Source: AWTP1-13 sp963775835 (GTDB taxonomy: Bacteria > Pseudomonadota > Alphaproteobacteria > Rhizobiales > Hyphomicrobiaceae). From it: a stretch of 64,000 nucleotides of DNA. The notes beneath the pieces were generated by a model. The model worked only from the letters and a program-made list of their open reading frames with translations, did no database searches and had not been told where the DNA came from. The stretch lies in the NCBI GenBank assembly GCA_963775835.1, contig CAVZKV010000012.1:558001-622000 (forward strand), given 5' to 3'. Below, one piece after another: positions 25,124 to 34,733 of this stretch (its first letter is position 1; the number at the start of each line of letters is the position of its first letter). The translations under genes and the position numbers were made by a program.

Positions 25124-27184
25124 ATGTCCTCGACACTGGATCCGATCACGCTTGAAGTCTTAACGCAGGCGCTCATTGCCACCGTGCGGGAAATGCGCGC
25201 CACGGTCTGCCGCACGGCGAGCTCTGTCGCCATCTATGACGCCAAGGATTTCTCCTGTGGCTTGTTCGCGCCGGACAGCCAGGTCATCGCCCAATCGGAA
25301 GATATCGGCTCGCATGTCGTGCCGATGCCGTGGTCGGTGCGCGCCGCCATGGCGAAGCTCGGCGCAACGCTCAAGGAAGGCGACGTCATTCTCCTCAACG
25401 ATCCCTACGCCGGCGGCACCCACCTCAATGACGTCACCATCATCTATCCGATCTTCCGTGACGGACGCCTCATCTTCTTTCCCGCCGTGCGCGCGCACTG
25501 GGCCGATGTCGGCGGCATGGTGCCGGGCAGCATGTCGGGCAAGGCAACGGAGATCTATCAAGAGGGCATTCGCATCCCACCACTGAAGATTTTCGAGGCT
25601 GGCAAGATCAATGAGGCAGCGCTCGAGCTTCTGCTGGCCAACATGCGCGTACCGGACGAGCGCCTCGGCGACTTTCAGGCAAGCTTGGCCGCTTGCCGGG
25701 TGGCGCAGAAACGCATCCATGAAATTTGCGCCCGCTACGGCGTGGATACGCTGCTCGAAGCCGTTCGCCTTGACCTCGATCGGGCCGAGGCGCGCATGCG
25801 CGCTTCCATTGCCGCGGTACCGGACGGCACTAGCTATTACGAAGACTATCTCGAGACCTTCATGGGTGGCCGTTTCGAGCCGCTGCTTCTGCCCTTGGCG
25901 CTCACGGTCAAGGGTGATCGCATGATCGCCGATTTCAGCGGCGCCTCCCCGCAAGTCCCGTTCCCGGTGAACTCGACGGCTGCGGTCTCCGCCGCCGGGG
26001 TGCTGATCACGGTTAAGTCGGTGTTTGACCCGCAGGCGCCCCTGAACCAGGGCTCATTCCGGCCGATCGAAGTGATCACGCCACCGGGCACCATCGTCAA
26101 TGTGCAGCGACCCGCTCCCGCCGGCTCGCACGGCGAGATCCGCAAGCGCGTGATTGCCACCATGGTAGGGGCACTGGCACAGATGGTGCCCGACAAGGTC
26201 GCCGGCGATCTCTGCCGCACGTCTTTCCACAATTTGATCGGCGGCTTCGATGCGCGTGCCGGTCGAGAGTGGGTGCACTACGAGTGGTCGGCCGGCGGCA
26301 ACGGCGCTTTCGCCGAAGACGATGGCCCAAGCGCCATCGCCACCATCGACTGGGGCGATCTCGTCACGGTGCAATCCTCCGAAGTGATCGAAACGCGCAT
26401 GCCCCTGCTGGTAGAGAGTTCGCGGCTGGCCACCAATTCCGGCGGGCCGGGCACCACGCGCGGCGGCTTGTCCATGCAGCGTGCCTTGCGTGTGTTGGCC
26501 CCCGATGCCCGCTATTCGCTGCTGTCCGATGGGGCTGTGGTACCGGCCTTCGGCGTCCTGGGCGGCTTGTCGGGCGCCCCCGTCGGCGCCTGGATCGACC
26601 GGGACGGCAGCATCGAGGGCTTTGCGACGCCGGGCAAGATCGCCGGGCACGCTTTGCAGGAGGGGGACGTCGTCCTGGTCCGATCGGCCGGCGGCGGCGG
26701 CTATGGCGATCCGCTCGACCGCGAGCCCGAGCGCGTCGCCGCCGACCTCAGCGACGGCTATATCTCGCCGGCGGCGGCGCGCAACCTCTATGGTGTGGTG
26801 CTCACCCAAATGCAAAGGGTCGACGTGGCGGCCACGCGCGCGCAGCGCCAGGATTTGCGCGCTGGCCGCGTCAACCTCGTTGCCCAGTTGACGCCGGACG
26901 CCTTTGAGAAGGGGGCCGTCAGCCGCCGGCGCGTTTGGCGGCTCAATCCCGCCGATGCCGCCTTGGCCGAGATCGGCGAGGACGACCTGGTGGAGCTCGA
27001 TACCGGCCGGGCCGCACCGCTGCGCGGCTGGGCAAGGCTCCAGGCCGGCGTCCGGCCCGGAACGGTCGGCATCGATGCTCGCGGGCTTGCCATTCTCAAG
27101 GCCGCCGACGGCGAAAAGATCAGCCTGCGCCGGGTCCTCACGGCCACGCCTTCCACTCCTTCCATGACGGGCGGCAGCCAATGA
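25124..27184 (+). CDS. hydantoinase/oxoprolinase family subunit B
   Basis: A 686-residue HyuB-type subunit beginning LDPITLEVLTQALIATVREM. Conserved segments include SCGLFAPDSQVIAQSEDIG, DVILLNDPYAGGTHLNDV (the motif always found in this subunit), NSGGPGTTRGGLSMQR and AGGGGYGDPLDREPERV near the end. The ATG at 25124 follows GAAAGAGC and the stop of subunit A at 25115. An earlier in-frame ATG at 25091 overlaps the A gene and is less likely. It has about 110 residues after the usual family end, more than the second copy at 27934-29640. The stop overlaps the SDR start (ATGA). Confidence 0.85.
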   Translation: MSSTLDPITLEVLTQALIATVREMRATVCRTASSVAIYDAKDFSCGLFAPDSQVIAQSEDIGSHVVPMPWSVRAAMAKLGATLKEGDVILLNDPYAGGTHLNDVTIIYPIFRDGRLIFFPAVRAHWADVGGMVPGSMSGKATEIYQEGIRIPPLKIFEAGKINEAALELLLANMRVPDERLGDFQASLAACRVAQKRIHEICARYGVDTLLEAVRLDLDRAEARMRASIAAVPDGTSYYEDYLETFMGGRFEPLLLPLALTVKGDRMIADFSGASPQVPFPVNSTAAVSAAGVLITVKSVFDPQAPLNQGSFRPIEVITPPGTIVNVQRPAPAGSHGEIRKRVIATMVGALAQMVPDKVAGDLCRTSFHNLIGGFDARAGREWVHYEWSAGGNGAFAEDDGPSAIATIDWGDLVTVQSSEVIETRMPLLVESSRLATNSGGPGTTRGGLSMQRALRVLAPDARYSLLSDGAVVPAFGVLGGLSGAPVGAWIDRDGSIEGFATPGKIAGHALQEGDVVLVRSAGGGGYGDPLDREPERVAADLSDGYISPAAARNLYGVVLTQMQRVDVAATRAQRQDLRAGRVNLVAQLTPDAFEKGAVSRRRVWRLNPADAALAEIGEDDLVELDTGRAAPLRGWARLQAGVRPGTVGIDARGLAILKAADGEKISLRRVLTATPSTPSMTGGSQ

Positions 27185-27933
27185 CCAACCCTACCGACTT
27201 GGCCCGGGACCTCGATTTCAGCCGACGTCGCGTCCTGATCACCGGCGCTGCCAACGGCTTCGGCGCCGCGATCGCGCAACGTTTCGCCGAGCACCGGGCA
27301 ACGCTGGTCTTGGCGGACATCGAAGAGGCCCCGCTCGGCGCCATCGCCGCGCGCCTCGGCGCGGCAGCCCACCTCTTCGATCAAGCCGACCCCCAATCGG
27401 TGCAACGGCTGGCCGATGCCGTCGGCGAGATCGACATCCTCATCAACAATGCCGGCATCCTCGTTGCCAAGCCGCTGCTCGAGACCTCATTGCACGACGT
27501 GCGCCGATTGATCGACACCGACCTTGTCGGCGTGATCCAGCTCATGCAGCTGTTCGGCCGCGGCATGGTCGAACGCGGCCGCGGCGTCATCCTCTCCATT
27601 GGTTCGCAGACCGCCTTTACCGGCGGCGAAAACCGGGCCGTCTACGCGGCCGCCAAAGCCGCCATCTCGCAGCTGACGCGCGCCGCCGCCGTTGAGTGGG
27701 GACCACACGGGGTGCGCGTGGTCTGCCTGGCACCGGGGCGCGCATTGACGCGCATGACAAGGCTAACGGCCGATCCCGCCTACGCCGGAGACCGCGGGCT
27801 GCAGCGCGTACCGCTGGGTCGCTGGGGCACGGCGGAGGAGATCAGCAAGTTGGCGGTGTTGCTCGCCTCCGATGCGGCCGGCTATGTCACGGGCGAGACG
27901 CTGATCGCCGATGGTGGCTATGTGATCGGCTGA
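27181..27933 (+). CDS. short-chain dehydrogenase/reductase
   Basis: A 250-residue classical SDR. The cofactor motif is TGAANGFGAAIAQRF, the strand motif NNAGI, the catalytic Ser in SIGSQTAF, and YAAAKAA carries the active-site Tyr-x3-Lys. The end GETLIADGGYVIG is typical of oligomeric SDRs. Start ATG at 27181 overlaps the last bases of subunit B, so translation is coupled. It oxidises or reduces a hydroxy/oxo group with NAD(P). The stop (27931-27933) abuts the stop of the convergent second B subunit at 27934, leaving no spacer. Confidence 0.9.
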   Translation: MTNPTDLARDLDFSRRRVLITGAANGFGAAIAQRFAEHRATLVLADIEEAPLGAIAARLGAAAHLFDQADPQSVQRLADAVGEIDILINNAGILVAKPLLETSLHDVRRLIDTDLVGVIQLMQLFGRGMVERGRGVILSIGSQTAFTGGENRAVYAAAKAAISQLTRAAAVEWGPHGVRVVCLAPGRALTRMTRLTADPAYAGDRGLQRVPLGRWGTAEEISKLAVLLASDAAGYVTGETLIADGGYVIG

Positions 27934-29640
27934 TCATGTCCGCTGGCGCAGGGCACGCGTGGCATCCTCATCGATCCCGCTCGCGGCCAGGTTGAGGGCA
28001 ACGCCATACAGGCGACGCGCCGCCGCCGCGGAGACGTAGCCGCCCTTGACGTCACCCAGCACGGCGCTCGGCGCGCGCTCGTGCGGATCACCGTAACCCG
28101 CCCCCCCGGCACAGCGGACGGCAAACACATCCCCCGTTGCCAGCGCAATCGTCTTTTTTGCATGCACGGCCTTGCCATTGACCGAGACGGCCGCGGTGCC
28201 GCCGGGCATGCCCCCGAACAACCCGAGCGCGGGATGGGCGATGCGATCGAGCCGGACGCCGACGGTGATCGGGTCGCGTGCTTCCGATTTGATGGCGAGC
28301 TGCGCCGCCAACCCGCCGCGCTGCCGGCCCGCACCGCCCGAGTCGGTGGCAAGCTCTTTAGTGAGGAACAGCAGTGGCTTTTCGTTTTCGGTGACCTCGA
28401 CGGGTGTGCCCGCGATGTTGGCCGGCCAGCCGATCGAGGAGACGCCATCCAAGGTCGGCCTGGCGCCAAGCCCGCCATTCAGGAACATGATATCGACGTA
28501 GCGGCGACCGCCGTGGCCAAAGCCCATGTAGGCCGAGAGATGTGGGGGCGTCCCGGTTTCGGCGATCACGCGTTCGGGAATTGCTTGGGCCAAGGTGCGG
28601 AAGATCAAACCCTGAAGATACATCGCCACCAGCGCCCGCGCCCCGAGCGCGGCGGGATAGCTGGCGTTGATGACGCTGCCTGCCGGTACCGTGTAACCGA
28701 TACGCTTGAGCGTTGCCCCGTTGATCGGTGATTGTGGATGCGCCACGCAAATGCAGGCGTGCGCAATTTCCGCAAACGACCAGCGTTTCGTGCAATTGAT
28801 GCCGTGCTCCTGCTGCGGCGAGGAGCCCGTGCAGTCGACGTGAATCTCGCCCGCGCGCACGCTGATGGCGCAGCGCAGCGAAATCGGCGCATCGAAGCCG
28901 TCGGTCTCGACCTCGCCCCGATAGGTTCCGACGGGAAGCTTGGCGATGGCCTGACGCATCGCCAAATCGGAGCGCGCCTTGATGGCGGCGAACAAGGCAT
29001 CGGCGTCGTCGAGGTTTTTGGCTTCGAGGAACTCGACCAAGCGGCGGGCCATGATGGTATTGGCGGCAAGTTGTGCCAGCAAATCGCCGACGACGATGTC
29101 GGGAACCCGCACGTTCAGCCGGATGATGCGGAAAAGATCCTCGTTCGGCTTGCCGGCATGGAACAGCTTGATGATCGGCAGCCGGAAGCCCTCCTCGAAG
29201 ACCTCCTTGCTGTCGGCCGACAGCAGCCGCCCGCCCACGTCCGGGGAATGGGAAACACTCATGGCGTAGGCGACGATGCGGCCGCGGTGAAAGATCGGCG
29301 TCACGAAGAAGACGTCATTAATCTGGCTTGCCCCGATCCAAGGATCGGTGGTGATCAGGCTGTCGCCCGCAACCAGCGTTGCCGCTGGAAAGGCCGCCAG
29401 GAAATCGTGCATGGCCTGCGCCATGCAGCCTAAGAACGCCGGCAGCCCGTGCCGCCCCTGGGCGATCATCTCACCGGTCGTGTCAAACAGCGCGCAACTG
29501 AAATCCCAGGCTTCGGTGACGATGCGCGAGAAGGCCGTGCGCAGCAGCGTGACCTGGGCCTCATCAACGATGGTAAGGAGCTTGTTCCACCACATGGTGA
29601 GCGTGGTGACATCGAGCCCCGAGGCATCTGTGCTCGCCAT
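27934..29640 (-). CDS. second hydantoinase/oxoprolinase family subunit B
   Basis: A 568-residue HyuB-type protein, about the usual family length. It has LLRTAFSRIVTEAWDFSCAL near the start, SLITTDPWIGASQINDVFFV (the metal/active-site region of the subunit), DSGGAGRQRGGLAAQ and CAGGAGYGDPHERAP. It is clearly a different lineage from the copy at 25124, because sequence identity outside the motifs is low by eye. It follows its A subunit after three bases and ends exactly against the SDR on the opposite strand. Confidence 0.85.
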   Translation of the reverse strand: MASTDASGLDVTTLTMWWNKLLTIVDEAQVTLLRTAFSRIVTEAWDFSCALFDTTGEMIAQGRHGLPAFLGCMAQAMHDFLAAFPAATLVAGDSLITTDPWIGASQINDVFFVTPIFHRGRIVAYAMSVSHSPDVGGRLLSADSKEVFEEGFRLPIIKLFHAGKPNEDLFRIIRLNVRVPDIVVGDLLAQLAANTIMARRLVEFLEAKNLDDADALFAAIKARSDLAMRQAIAKLPVGTYRGEVETDGFDAPISLRCAISVRAGEIHVDCTGSSPQQEHGINCTKRWSFAEIAHACICVAHPQSPINGATLKRIGYTVPAGSVINASYPAALGARALVAMYLQGLIFRTLAQAIPERVIAETGTPPHLSAYMGFGHGGRRYVDIMFLNGGLGARPTLDGVSSIGWPANIAGTPVEVTENEKPLLFLTKELATDSGGAGRQRGGLAAQLAIKSEARDPITVGVRLDRIAHPALGLFGGMPGGTAAVSVNGKAVHAKKTIALATGDVFAVRCAGGAGYGDPHERAPSAVLGDVKGGYVSAAAARRLYGVALNLAASGIDEDATRALRQRT

Positions 29641-29643
29641 ACT

Positions 29644-31737
29644 TCATCCTTTCAGTGTGATCACCAGCATGCCGAGGTCGTCGATGGTGGCGCGCGCCCC
29701 GGGCGGCACGACGCTCGTGGATTCGTGGTCCTCGATGATGGTGGGACCCGAGAGAGTGGCGCCGATCGGAAGGCGGCTGCGCTCGTAGACCGCACACGCG
29801 ACGGGAGCCGGCGCGCCGGCGAACAGCACGGGACGCTGCCCTTTGGCTTTGACTGTGAGGTCGGCGTCGCCGTGCTGCGGCCACAGCGCCGCCAACTCGG
29901 GCCGCGGTCCGGAAATGGTGAGGCGCCAGCTCACGGTCTCAACGGGAACCTCGCGAATCTCGCGGCCGTATTGCTGCCGGTAGGCGGCGTAGAAGGCCTC
30001 GTGGAGGGGCCCGAGCAGCCCGGGGCCAAGCTCGCCGCCCGGCAACGTTACGTTGACTTCGTAGCGCTGGCTCAGATAGCGCATATCGGCCGAGAAGCTC
30101 GCGGTGATGCCATCGTGGATACCGGCTGCCGCGAGGTGCCGGCGGCCTTCTGCCGCCAAGGCGCCGAAGCGTGCATTTACGCTTTTCCAGTCGACTTGGC
30201 TTAGCTCGCGCATGTAACCAAAGACGTAGTCGAACGATACCGGCGAGGCCAGGCACCCCAGCGCCGACAGCACGCCCGCGCCCAAGGGAATGCGGACCTC
30301 GGCGATGCCGAGACGCTCAGCCACATCGCAGACATGGGTCGGCGCGGCGCCGCCAAAGGCCAACAACGTGAAGTCGCGCAGATCGATGCCCTGCTCGGCC
30401 GCGTACACGGAGGCCGCATTCGCCATGTTGTCGTTGACGACTTCATAGATGCCGCGCGCGGCAGCAACAGTATCGAGGGCAAGCGGCTTGGCCACGCTCG
30501 CCGCGATCGCGGCCGCGGCCAAGTCGCGGTTCAGCCGCATTTTGCCGCCGAGGAAATAGTCGGCATTGAGATAGCCAAGCAGCAGGTCGGCATCGGTGAC
30601 GGTCGGCGCCTTGCCTCCCCGGCCGTAGCAGGCCGGGCCCGGATCCGCGCCCGCACTGTCGGGTCCGACGGCCAGCAAGCCCAGCGTATCGACGTGGGCG
30701 ATGCTTCCCCCGCCAGCCCCGATTTCGATCAGCTCAACGGCGGGGGCCTTGAGCAGCAGTCCACTGCCCTTCTGAAAGCGGCGCACGCGCGCGACCTCGA
30801 GTTCGCTGGTGCGCGTGGGCTCCCCGCCCGTGATCAACGAGATCTTGGCGGTCGTTCCGCCCATGTCGAAGGCCAGCACATTTGGCTTGCCCAAGCGGCG
30901 CGCAAAGTGGGTGGCAATCGAGACGCCGGCGGCGGGGCCAGATTCCACCAACCGCACCGGGAATTGGCGGGCGAGCTCCAGGCTGAGGCTGCCGCCGTTG
31001 GAGCTCATCACGAAAAAAGCGCCGCGCGAACCGGCCCGCTGGAAGGCCTCCGACAAGTGCGCCAGATAGCGCGACATCAAAGGTTGTACATAGGCGTTGG
31101 CCGCCGTGGTGGAGACGCGACCGTACTCGCCAATTTCCGGCAATACCTGCGAGGACAAGGAAATCGCCACCTCGGGCCAGGCCTCCGCGATGATCCTTGC
31201 CGCCGCCCGCTCGTTGGCGGCATTGGCGTAGGCGTGCAGGAAACAGACGGCTATGGCCTCGACCTTTTCCGAGCGAAGCCGGCGCAAGGCCTCTTGCAGC
31301 TCGGCCGCCCCCAGTGGCGTTTCGATCTGGCCGTCGAAGCGCACGCGTTCGCTAAGGCCAATACGGCGATCACGCGGCACCAGCGGTTCGGGAAATTCGA
31401 TGAACAAATCATAAAGATCGTAGCGCAGCTCGGTTCGGGTTTCGAGCACATCGCGAAACCCGCGCGTGGTGAAGAGCGCAGTTGCCGCGCCCTTGCGCTC
31501 GATGATGGCGTTGGTTGCGAGTGTCGTGCCGTGCACGATCGTGCGCACCGCTGCGTAGCCCGCCTCGGCAAGCGTCAGGACCTGCGCCACCGCCGCCAGC
31601 ACGGCCTCGGCGGGCTGCTCCGGCGTCGTCAGCACCTTTGCCGAATAGATGCGGCCGGCAGCCTCATCGAGCAGGATGACATCGGTAAATGTGCCGCCGA
31701 TGTCGACGCCAATGGCAATCGTCTTTTTCTGTTCCAC
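29644..31737 (-). CDS. second hydantoinase/oxoprolinase family subunit A
   Basis: A 697-residue HyuA-type protein starting with GTG at 31737. Motifs: GVDIGGTFTDVILLDEA, HGTTLATNAIIERKGA, FDMGGTTAKISLITGG (second phosphate loop) and GRGGKAPTVTDADLLLGYLN. GTTAKI instead of GTSTDV in the phosphate loop separates it from the first A subunit and fits the N-methylhydantoinase / acetophenone-carboxylase side of the family. It forms an operon with the B subunit at 27934. The VOC gene at 31832 lies 94 bases upstream in the same direction. Confidence 0.85.
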   Translation of the reverse strand: MEQKKTIAIGVDIGGTFTDVILLDEAAGRIYSAKVLTTPEQPAEAVLAAVAQVLTLAEAGYAAVRTIVHGTTLATNAIIERKGAATALFTTRGFRDVLETRTELRYDLYDLFIEFPEPLVPRDRRIGLSERVRFDGQIETPLGAAELQEALRRLRSEKVEAIAVCFLHAYANAANERAAARIIAEAWPEVAISLSSQVLPEIGEYGRVSTTAANAYVQPLMSRYLAHLSEAFQRAGSRGAFFVMSSNGGSLSLELARQFPVRLVESGPAAGVSIATHFARRLGKPNVLAFDMGGTTAKISLITGGEPTRTSELEVARVRRFQKGSGLLLKAPAVELIEIGAGGGSIAHVDTLGLLAVGPDSAGADPGPACYGRGGKAPTVTDADLLLGYLNADYFLGGKMRLNRDLAAAAIAASVAKPLALDTVAAARGIYEVVNDNMANAASVYAAEQGIDLRDFTLLAFGGAAPTHVCDVAERLGIAEVRIPLGAGVLSALGCLASPVSFDYVFGYMRELSQVDWKSVNARFGALAAEGRRHLAAAGIHDGITASFSADMRYLSQRYEVNVTLPGGELGPGLLGPLHEAFYAAYRQQYGREIREVPVETVSWRLTISGPRPELAALWPQHGDADLTVKAKGQRPVLFAGAPAPVACAVYERSRLPIGATLSGPTIIEDHESTSVVPPGARATIDDLGMLVITLKG

Positions 31738-31831
31738 GCCGCCCGTTACCTAGGCTCAAGGTGTGCCCGCTGGCGCCGGCCGCGCCTTGCCGTTTTGGCG
31801 CACGCCGGCGCGGCCCAGCAAAGGCGTTTCA

Positions 31832-32278
31832 TTACGGCGTCTGCGATTCGGGCGCCGCGCCGTGGGTGTGGCCCGCGCCGAGTTCGACGAGCTCGATCAG
31901 CACGTCGTTGGTCGATTTGGGATCGAGGAAGGCGATGCGCGAATTGGCGTGCCCGAGGCGGGGCGCTTCGTCGAGAAGCTTGACCCCCTTGCCCTTGAGC
32001 TCGGCCAAGGCCGCTTCGATGTTCTCGACCTCCAGGCAGATGTGAAAGAGCCCCTCGCCATGCTGGGAGATCCATTTTGTGGTCTCCGTGTCGGCGCCTT
32101 CCGATTCGAGGAGTTCGATGTAGGTGGAGCCGACGGGGAACATAGCCAGCTTGGTGCGGTATTGCGGCAGGTATTCCTCATATTCGAACGTCAAACCGAG
32201 CTTGTCCTCGAAAATGGCACGCGCCTTTGCCAGGCTCTTCACCGCGATTGCCACATGTTCGATACGCTTGACCTTCAT
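31832..32278 (-). CDS. VOC superfamily protein, methylmalonyl-CoA epimerase-like
   Basis: A 148-residue protein with two glyoxalase-type beta-alpha-beta-beta-beta modules. IEHVAIAVKSLAKARAIFED supplies the first metal His and GLFHICLEVENIEAALAELK the second. IELLES and VLIELVEL hold acidic ligand positions. The layout is that of methylmalonyl-CoA epimerase, which interconverts the epimers before the B12-dependent mutase, but no mutase gene is in the window and related VOC enzymes look similar. It may be co-transcribed with the following hyu pair. About 15 residues after the second domain are extra. Confidence 0.75.
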   Translation of the reverse strand: MKVKRIEHVAIAVKSLAKARAIFEDKLGLTFEYEEYLPQYRTKLAMFPVGSTYIELLESEGADTETTKWISQHGEGLFHICLEVENIEAALAELKGKGVKLLDEAPRLGHANSRIAFLDPKSTNDVLIELVELGAGHTHGAAPESQTP

Positions 32279-32367
32279 GGGAGTACTCCTGGCGCCTTAT
32301 TGCAAAGAAGCGGTTGAAAATTGCCATCGCGGCCCTGTCGCTGTACGCGATCCGCAAGCACACTCCC

Positions 32368-32424
32368 CGCCATGCCCTCGGTCGGACGCTCGCGTCCGCC
32401 ATGCCCTCGGTCGGACGCTCGCGT
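32368..32424. repeat. two tandem copies of a 28-base unit (period 29)
   Basis: The 28 bases at 32368-32395 recur exactly at 32397-32424. Each holds CATGCCCTCGGTCGG and GACGCTCGCGT. The array ends at the stop of the molybdopterin oxidoreductase gene (32425) and lies in the short gap to the VOC gene. Confidence 0.85.
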
Positions 32425-34503
32425 TCACGCGCGTTTCGCTGCTTCAAGCCACACCGCGGTGTCGTGAAAGCCCGCGCCGCCGTTGGGCGGTATGGGATCG
32501 TCACCGATCAAGGTGTTGATGGCGCGTTTTTCCCGAAAGGCCTCCGCCGGCCAGATGCCCTCCACGATCAAGGTCATTTCCTGCTGGCCCGCATCGAGAC
32601 GCGCGCGCAGCACGACCGAGCCGCGGGCGTTGCCAATCCGCACCTGCGCTCCCTCGCTCACGCCTTCGCGCTGGGCCGCGCTCGGATGCAAGCGCACGCA
32701 CGGGCCGCCTTCCTTGGCAACGGAGGTTGGGGTCTGCGAAAACGTGCTGTTGAGGAAATTGCGGGCGGGCGGACATACGAGCTTATAGGGATGCCGGGCG
32801 TCGGCGCGTTCGTAGTGGCTCGACCAGTCCGCAAGCCTCGGCATCACGCCGTGAGCGGGCCCGACCCGGCTCCAGTCCGGCTTGAAGTGGAACTTACCGT
32901 CCGGCTGCGGGAAGCCGTTGAGGAAGTGGGCGCCCTCGAACGGCAGGGCCCGATCGATCCAGCCCAGCTTCGCCGCCTCCGCGAAGCTCGCCAGGCCCCC
33001 GCTCAAGAGCGCGTGATCGAGGAGCTCGCGATCCGACAGGGCGAGGCTTGCATGCTTCGCGCCGAGCAAACGCGAAAGCTCGCGCACGGTGTGACTGTTC
33101 GGGCGCGCCTCCCCGCGCGGCTCCACCAGCTTCGGCCCGAACGTCAAGTGTGTGTGTCCGAGACCATAGTAAATATCGTCATGCTCGACGAACATGGTCG
33201 CGGGCAGCAGGACGTCGGCGTAACGCGCCGTTGCCGTCAAGAATTGCTCTTGCACGACCAGGAACAGGTCTTCACGGGCCAGGCCCTTGAGCACCTTGGC
33301 CGTACTTGGTGCGACCGTGGCCGAGTTGGCGTTCTGCATCAACATAGCCTCAACCGGTGGGCCACCGCCCAGCGCGTCGGGTTCCCCGCACAGCACCGCA
33401 CCGATCCGGGATTGGTCGAGGATTCTGACCGAGGGATCGATCGCGTCGCTGGCGTTGATCAGCGAGGTGTTAAGCCCCCATTGCTTCTTGTCGAAGCTGA
33501 GGAAGAAGGCGCCGCCACCCTTTTCAGACCAGGCGCCGGTCAGCGCCGGCAGGCAGGATACGGCATGCATGGCGGAGGCACCGTTGCGGGTGCGCGTAAA
33601 GCCAAATCCGACCCGGATAAAGCTCTGGCGCGTTGCGCCATACAAGCGCGCGAAGGCGATGATCTCGGCGACGCTGAGGCCCGTGATTTCGGCAGCCCAT
33701 TGCGGGGTCCGCGTGCGAATGTGGGCCTCGACCTCGGGGTCGAAATCCGTGTAGCGGCCAAGGTAGTCGCGATCGAGCAGGTTCTCCGTGATGAGCACGT
33801 TCATGACGGCGAGCGCGAGGGCGCCATCGGAGCCTGGCTTGATGATCAAGGCGATATCGGCCTGCTCGACGGTCGGCGTGCGATAGACATCGACGACGAT
33901 GAGTTTGCTGCCCCGCGCCTTGCGCGCGCGGGCCACGTGCGTCATCACGTTGACCTGGGTGGAGACGGGATTGCCTCCCCAGATTACGATCAAGTCGGCG
34001 GCCTGCATTTCGCGGGGATCCGGCCCCACCAGTTTACCGACCCCTGCCAGCCATCCCGATTCGGCCGGCGTCACGCAGATCGTCGTGTGCTGGCGCGCGT
34101 AGCGCATGGGGTTGCGCAGGCGATCGAGGCCGTAGCGCTGCAGCACGCCCATATTGCCGCCCGAATGATAAGGCCAGATCGCCTCCGTTCCCGAGCGCCG
34201 GGCAATGGCAGCGAAGCGATCGGCGATTTCCCCCAGCGCCGCCTGCCAGGAGATCCGCTCGAACTGACCGGAGCCCTTTGGCCCGCTTCGACGTAAGGGA
34301 TAGAGCAGTCGCTCGGGGTGGTCGATGCGCTCGTTGTATCGCGCCACCTTGGCGCAAACGACGCCCAGCGTGTAGCTGTTGTGCCGGGCGCCCGCGATCC
34401 GACCGATCCGGCCGTCCTCCAGCACATTGACCTCGAGCACGCAGGCGCTCGGGCAGTCATGCGGACAGGCTGATCTGGCCGTGTGAAGAACGCGTTGTTG
34501 CAT
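32425..34503 (-). CDS. molybdopterin-dependent oxidoreductase (DMSO reductase superfamily)
   Basis: A 692-residue catalytic subunit with an N-terminal 4Fe-4S site (C13, C17, C21 and C50 in ACPHDCPSAC and VVCAK). ERISWQAALGEIADRF, IWGGNPVSTQVNVMTHV and ILLP-type ADVLLPATMFVEHDDIY match bis-MGD enzymes. HPSAAQREGVSEGAQVRI lies in the C-terminal cofactor-binding domain. No Tat signal is present, so it should be cytoplasmic. No iron-sulfur or membrane subunit is encoded nearby, unlike most respiratory members. The electron partner and substrate are unknown. It precedes the VOC gene in the same direction. Confidence 0.85.
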   Translation of the reverse strand: MQQRVLHTARSACPHDCPSACVLEVNVLEDGRIGRIAGARHNSYTLGVVCAKVARYNERIDHPERLLYPLRRSGPKGSGQFERISWQAALGEIADRFAAIARRSGTEAIWPYHSGGNMGVLQRYGLDRLRNPMRYARQHTTICVTPAESGWLAGVGKLVGPDPREMQAADLIVIWGGNPVSTQVNVMTHVARARKARGSKLIVVDVYRTPTVEQADIALIIKPGSDGALALAVMNVLITENLLDRDYLGRYTDFDPEVEAHIRTRTPQWAAEITGLSVAEIIAFARLYGATRQSFIRVGFGFTRTRNGASAMHAVSCLPALTGAWSEKGGGAFFLSFDKKQWGLNTSLINASDAIDPSVRILDQSRIGAVLCGEPDALGGGPPVEAMLMQNANSATVAPSTAKVLKGLAREDLFLVVQEQFLTATARYADVLLPATMFVEHDDIYYGLGHTHLTFGPKLVEPRGEARPNSHTVRELSRLLGAKHASLALSDRELLDHALLSGGLASFAEAAKLGWIDRALPFEGAHFLNGFPQPDGKFHFKPDWSRVGPAHGVMPRLADWSSHYERADARHPYKLVCPPARNFLNSTFSQTPTSVAKEGGPCVRLHPSAAQREGVSEGAQVRIGNARGSVVLRARLDAGQQEMTLIVEGIWPAEAFREKRAINTLIGDDPIPPNGGAGFHDTAVWLEAAKRA

Positions 34504-34733
34504 GCGACATCCTTCAAGCGACGCTTGCGCTCAAGGCCAAGGCCAACCGATCCTACGGGAAAAATCGGCGCGGGCGAATACCGTTTCCCGCAAGGCGCCC
34601 GCGGTCATCTCCCCACAGGCAGGGCCGAACGCGCTCCGGGATAGACGCCTGAGCGGCCGGCGCCTGTGCTCGCTTGCGCGCGGCCGCGCGCAAGCGCAGG
34701 ATCGCGCGAGCTGCGTCACGGGTGGCGGCGCGC

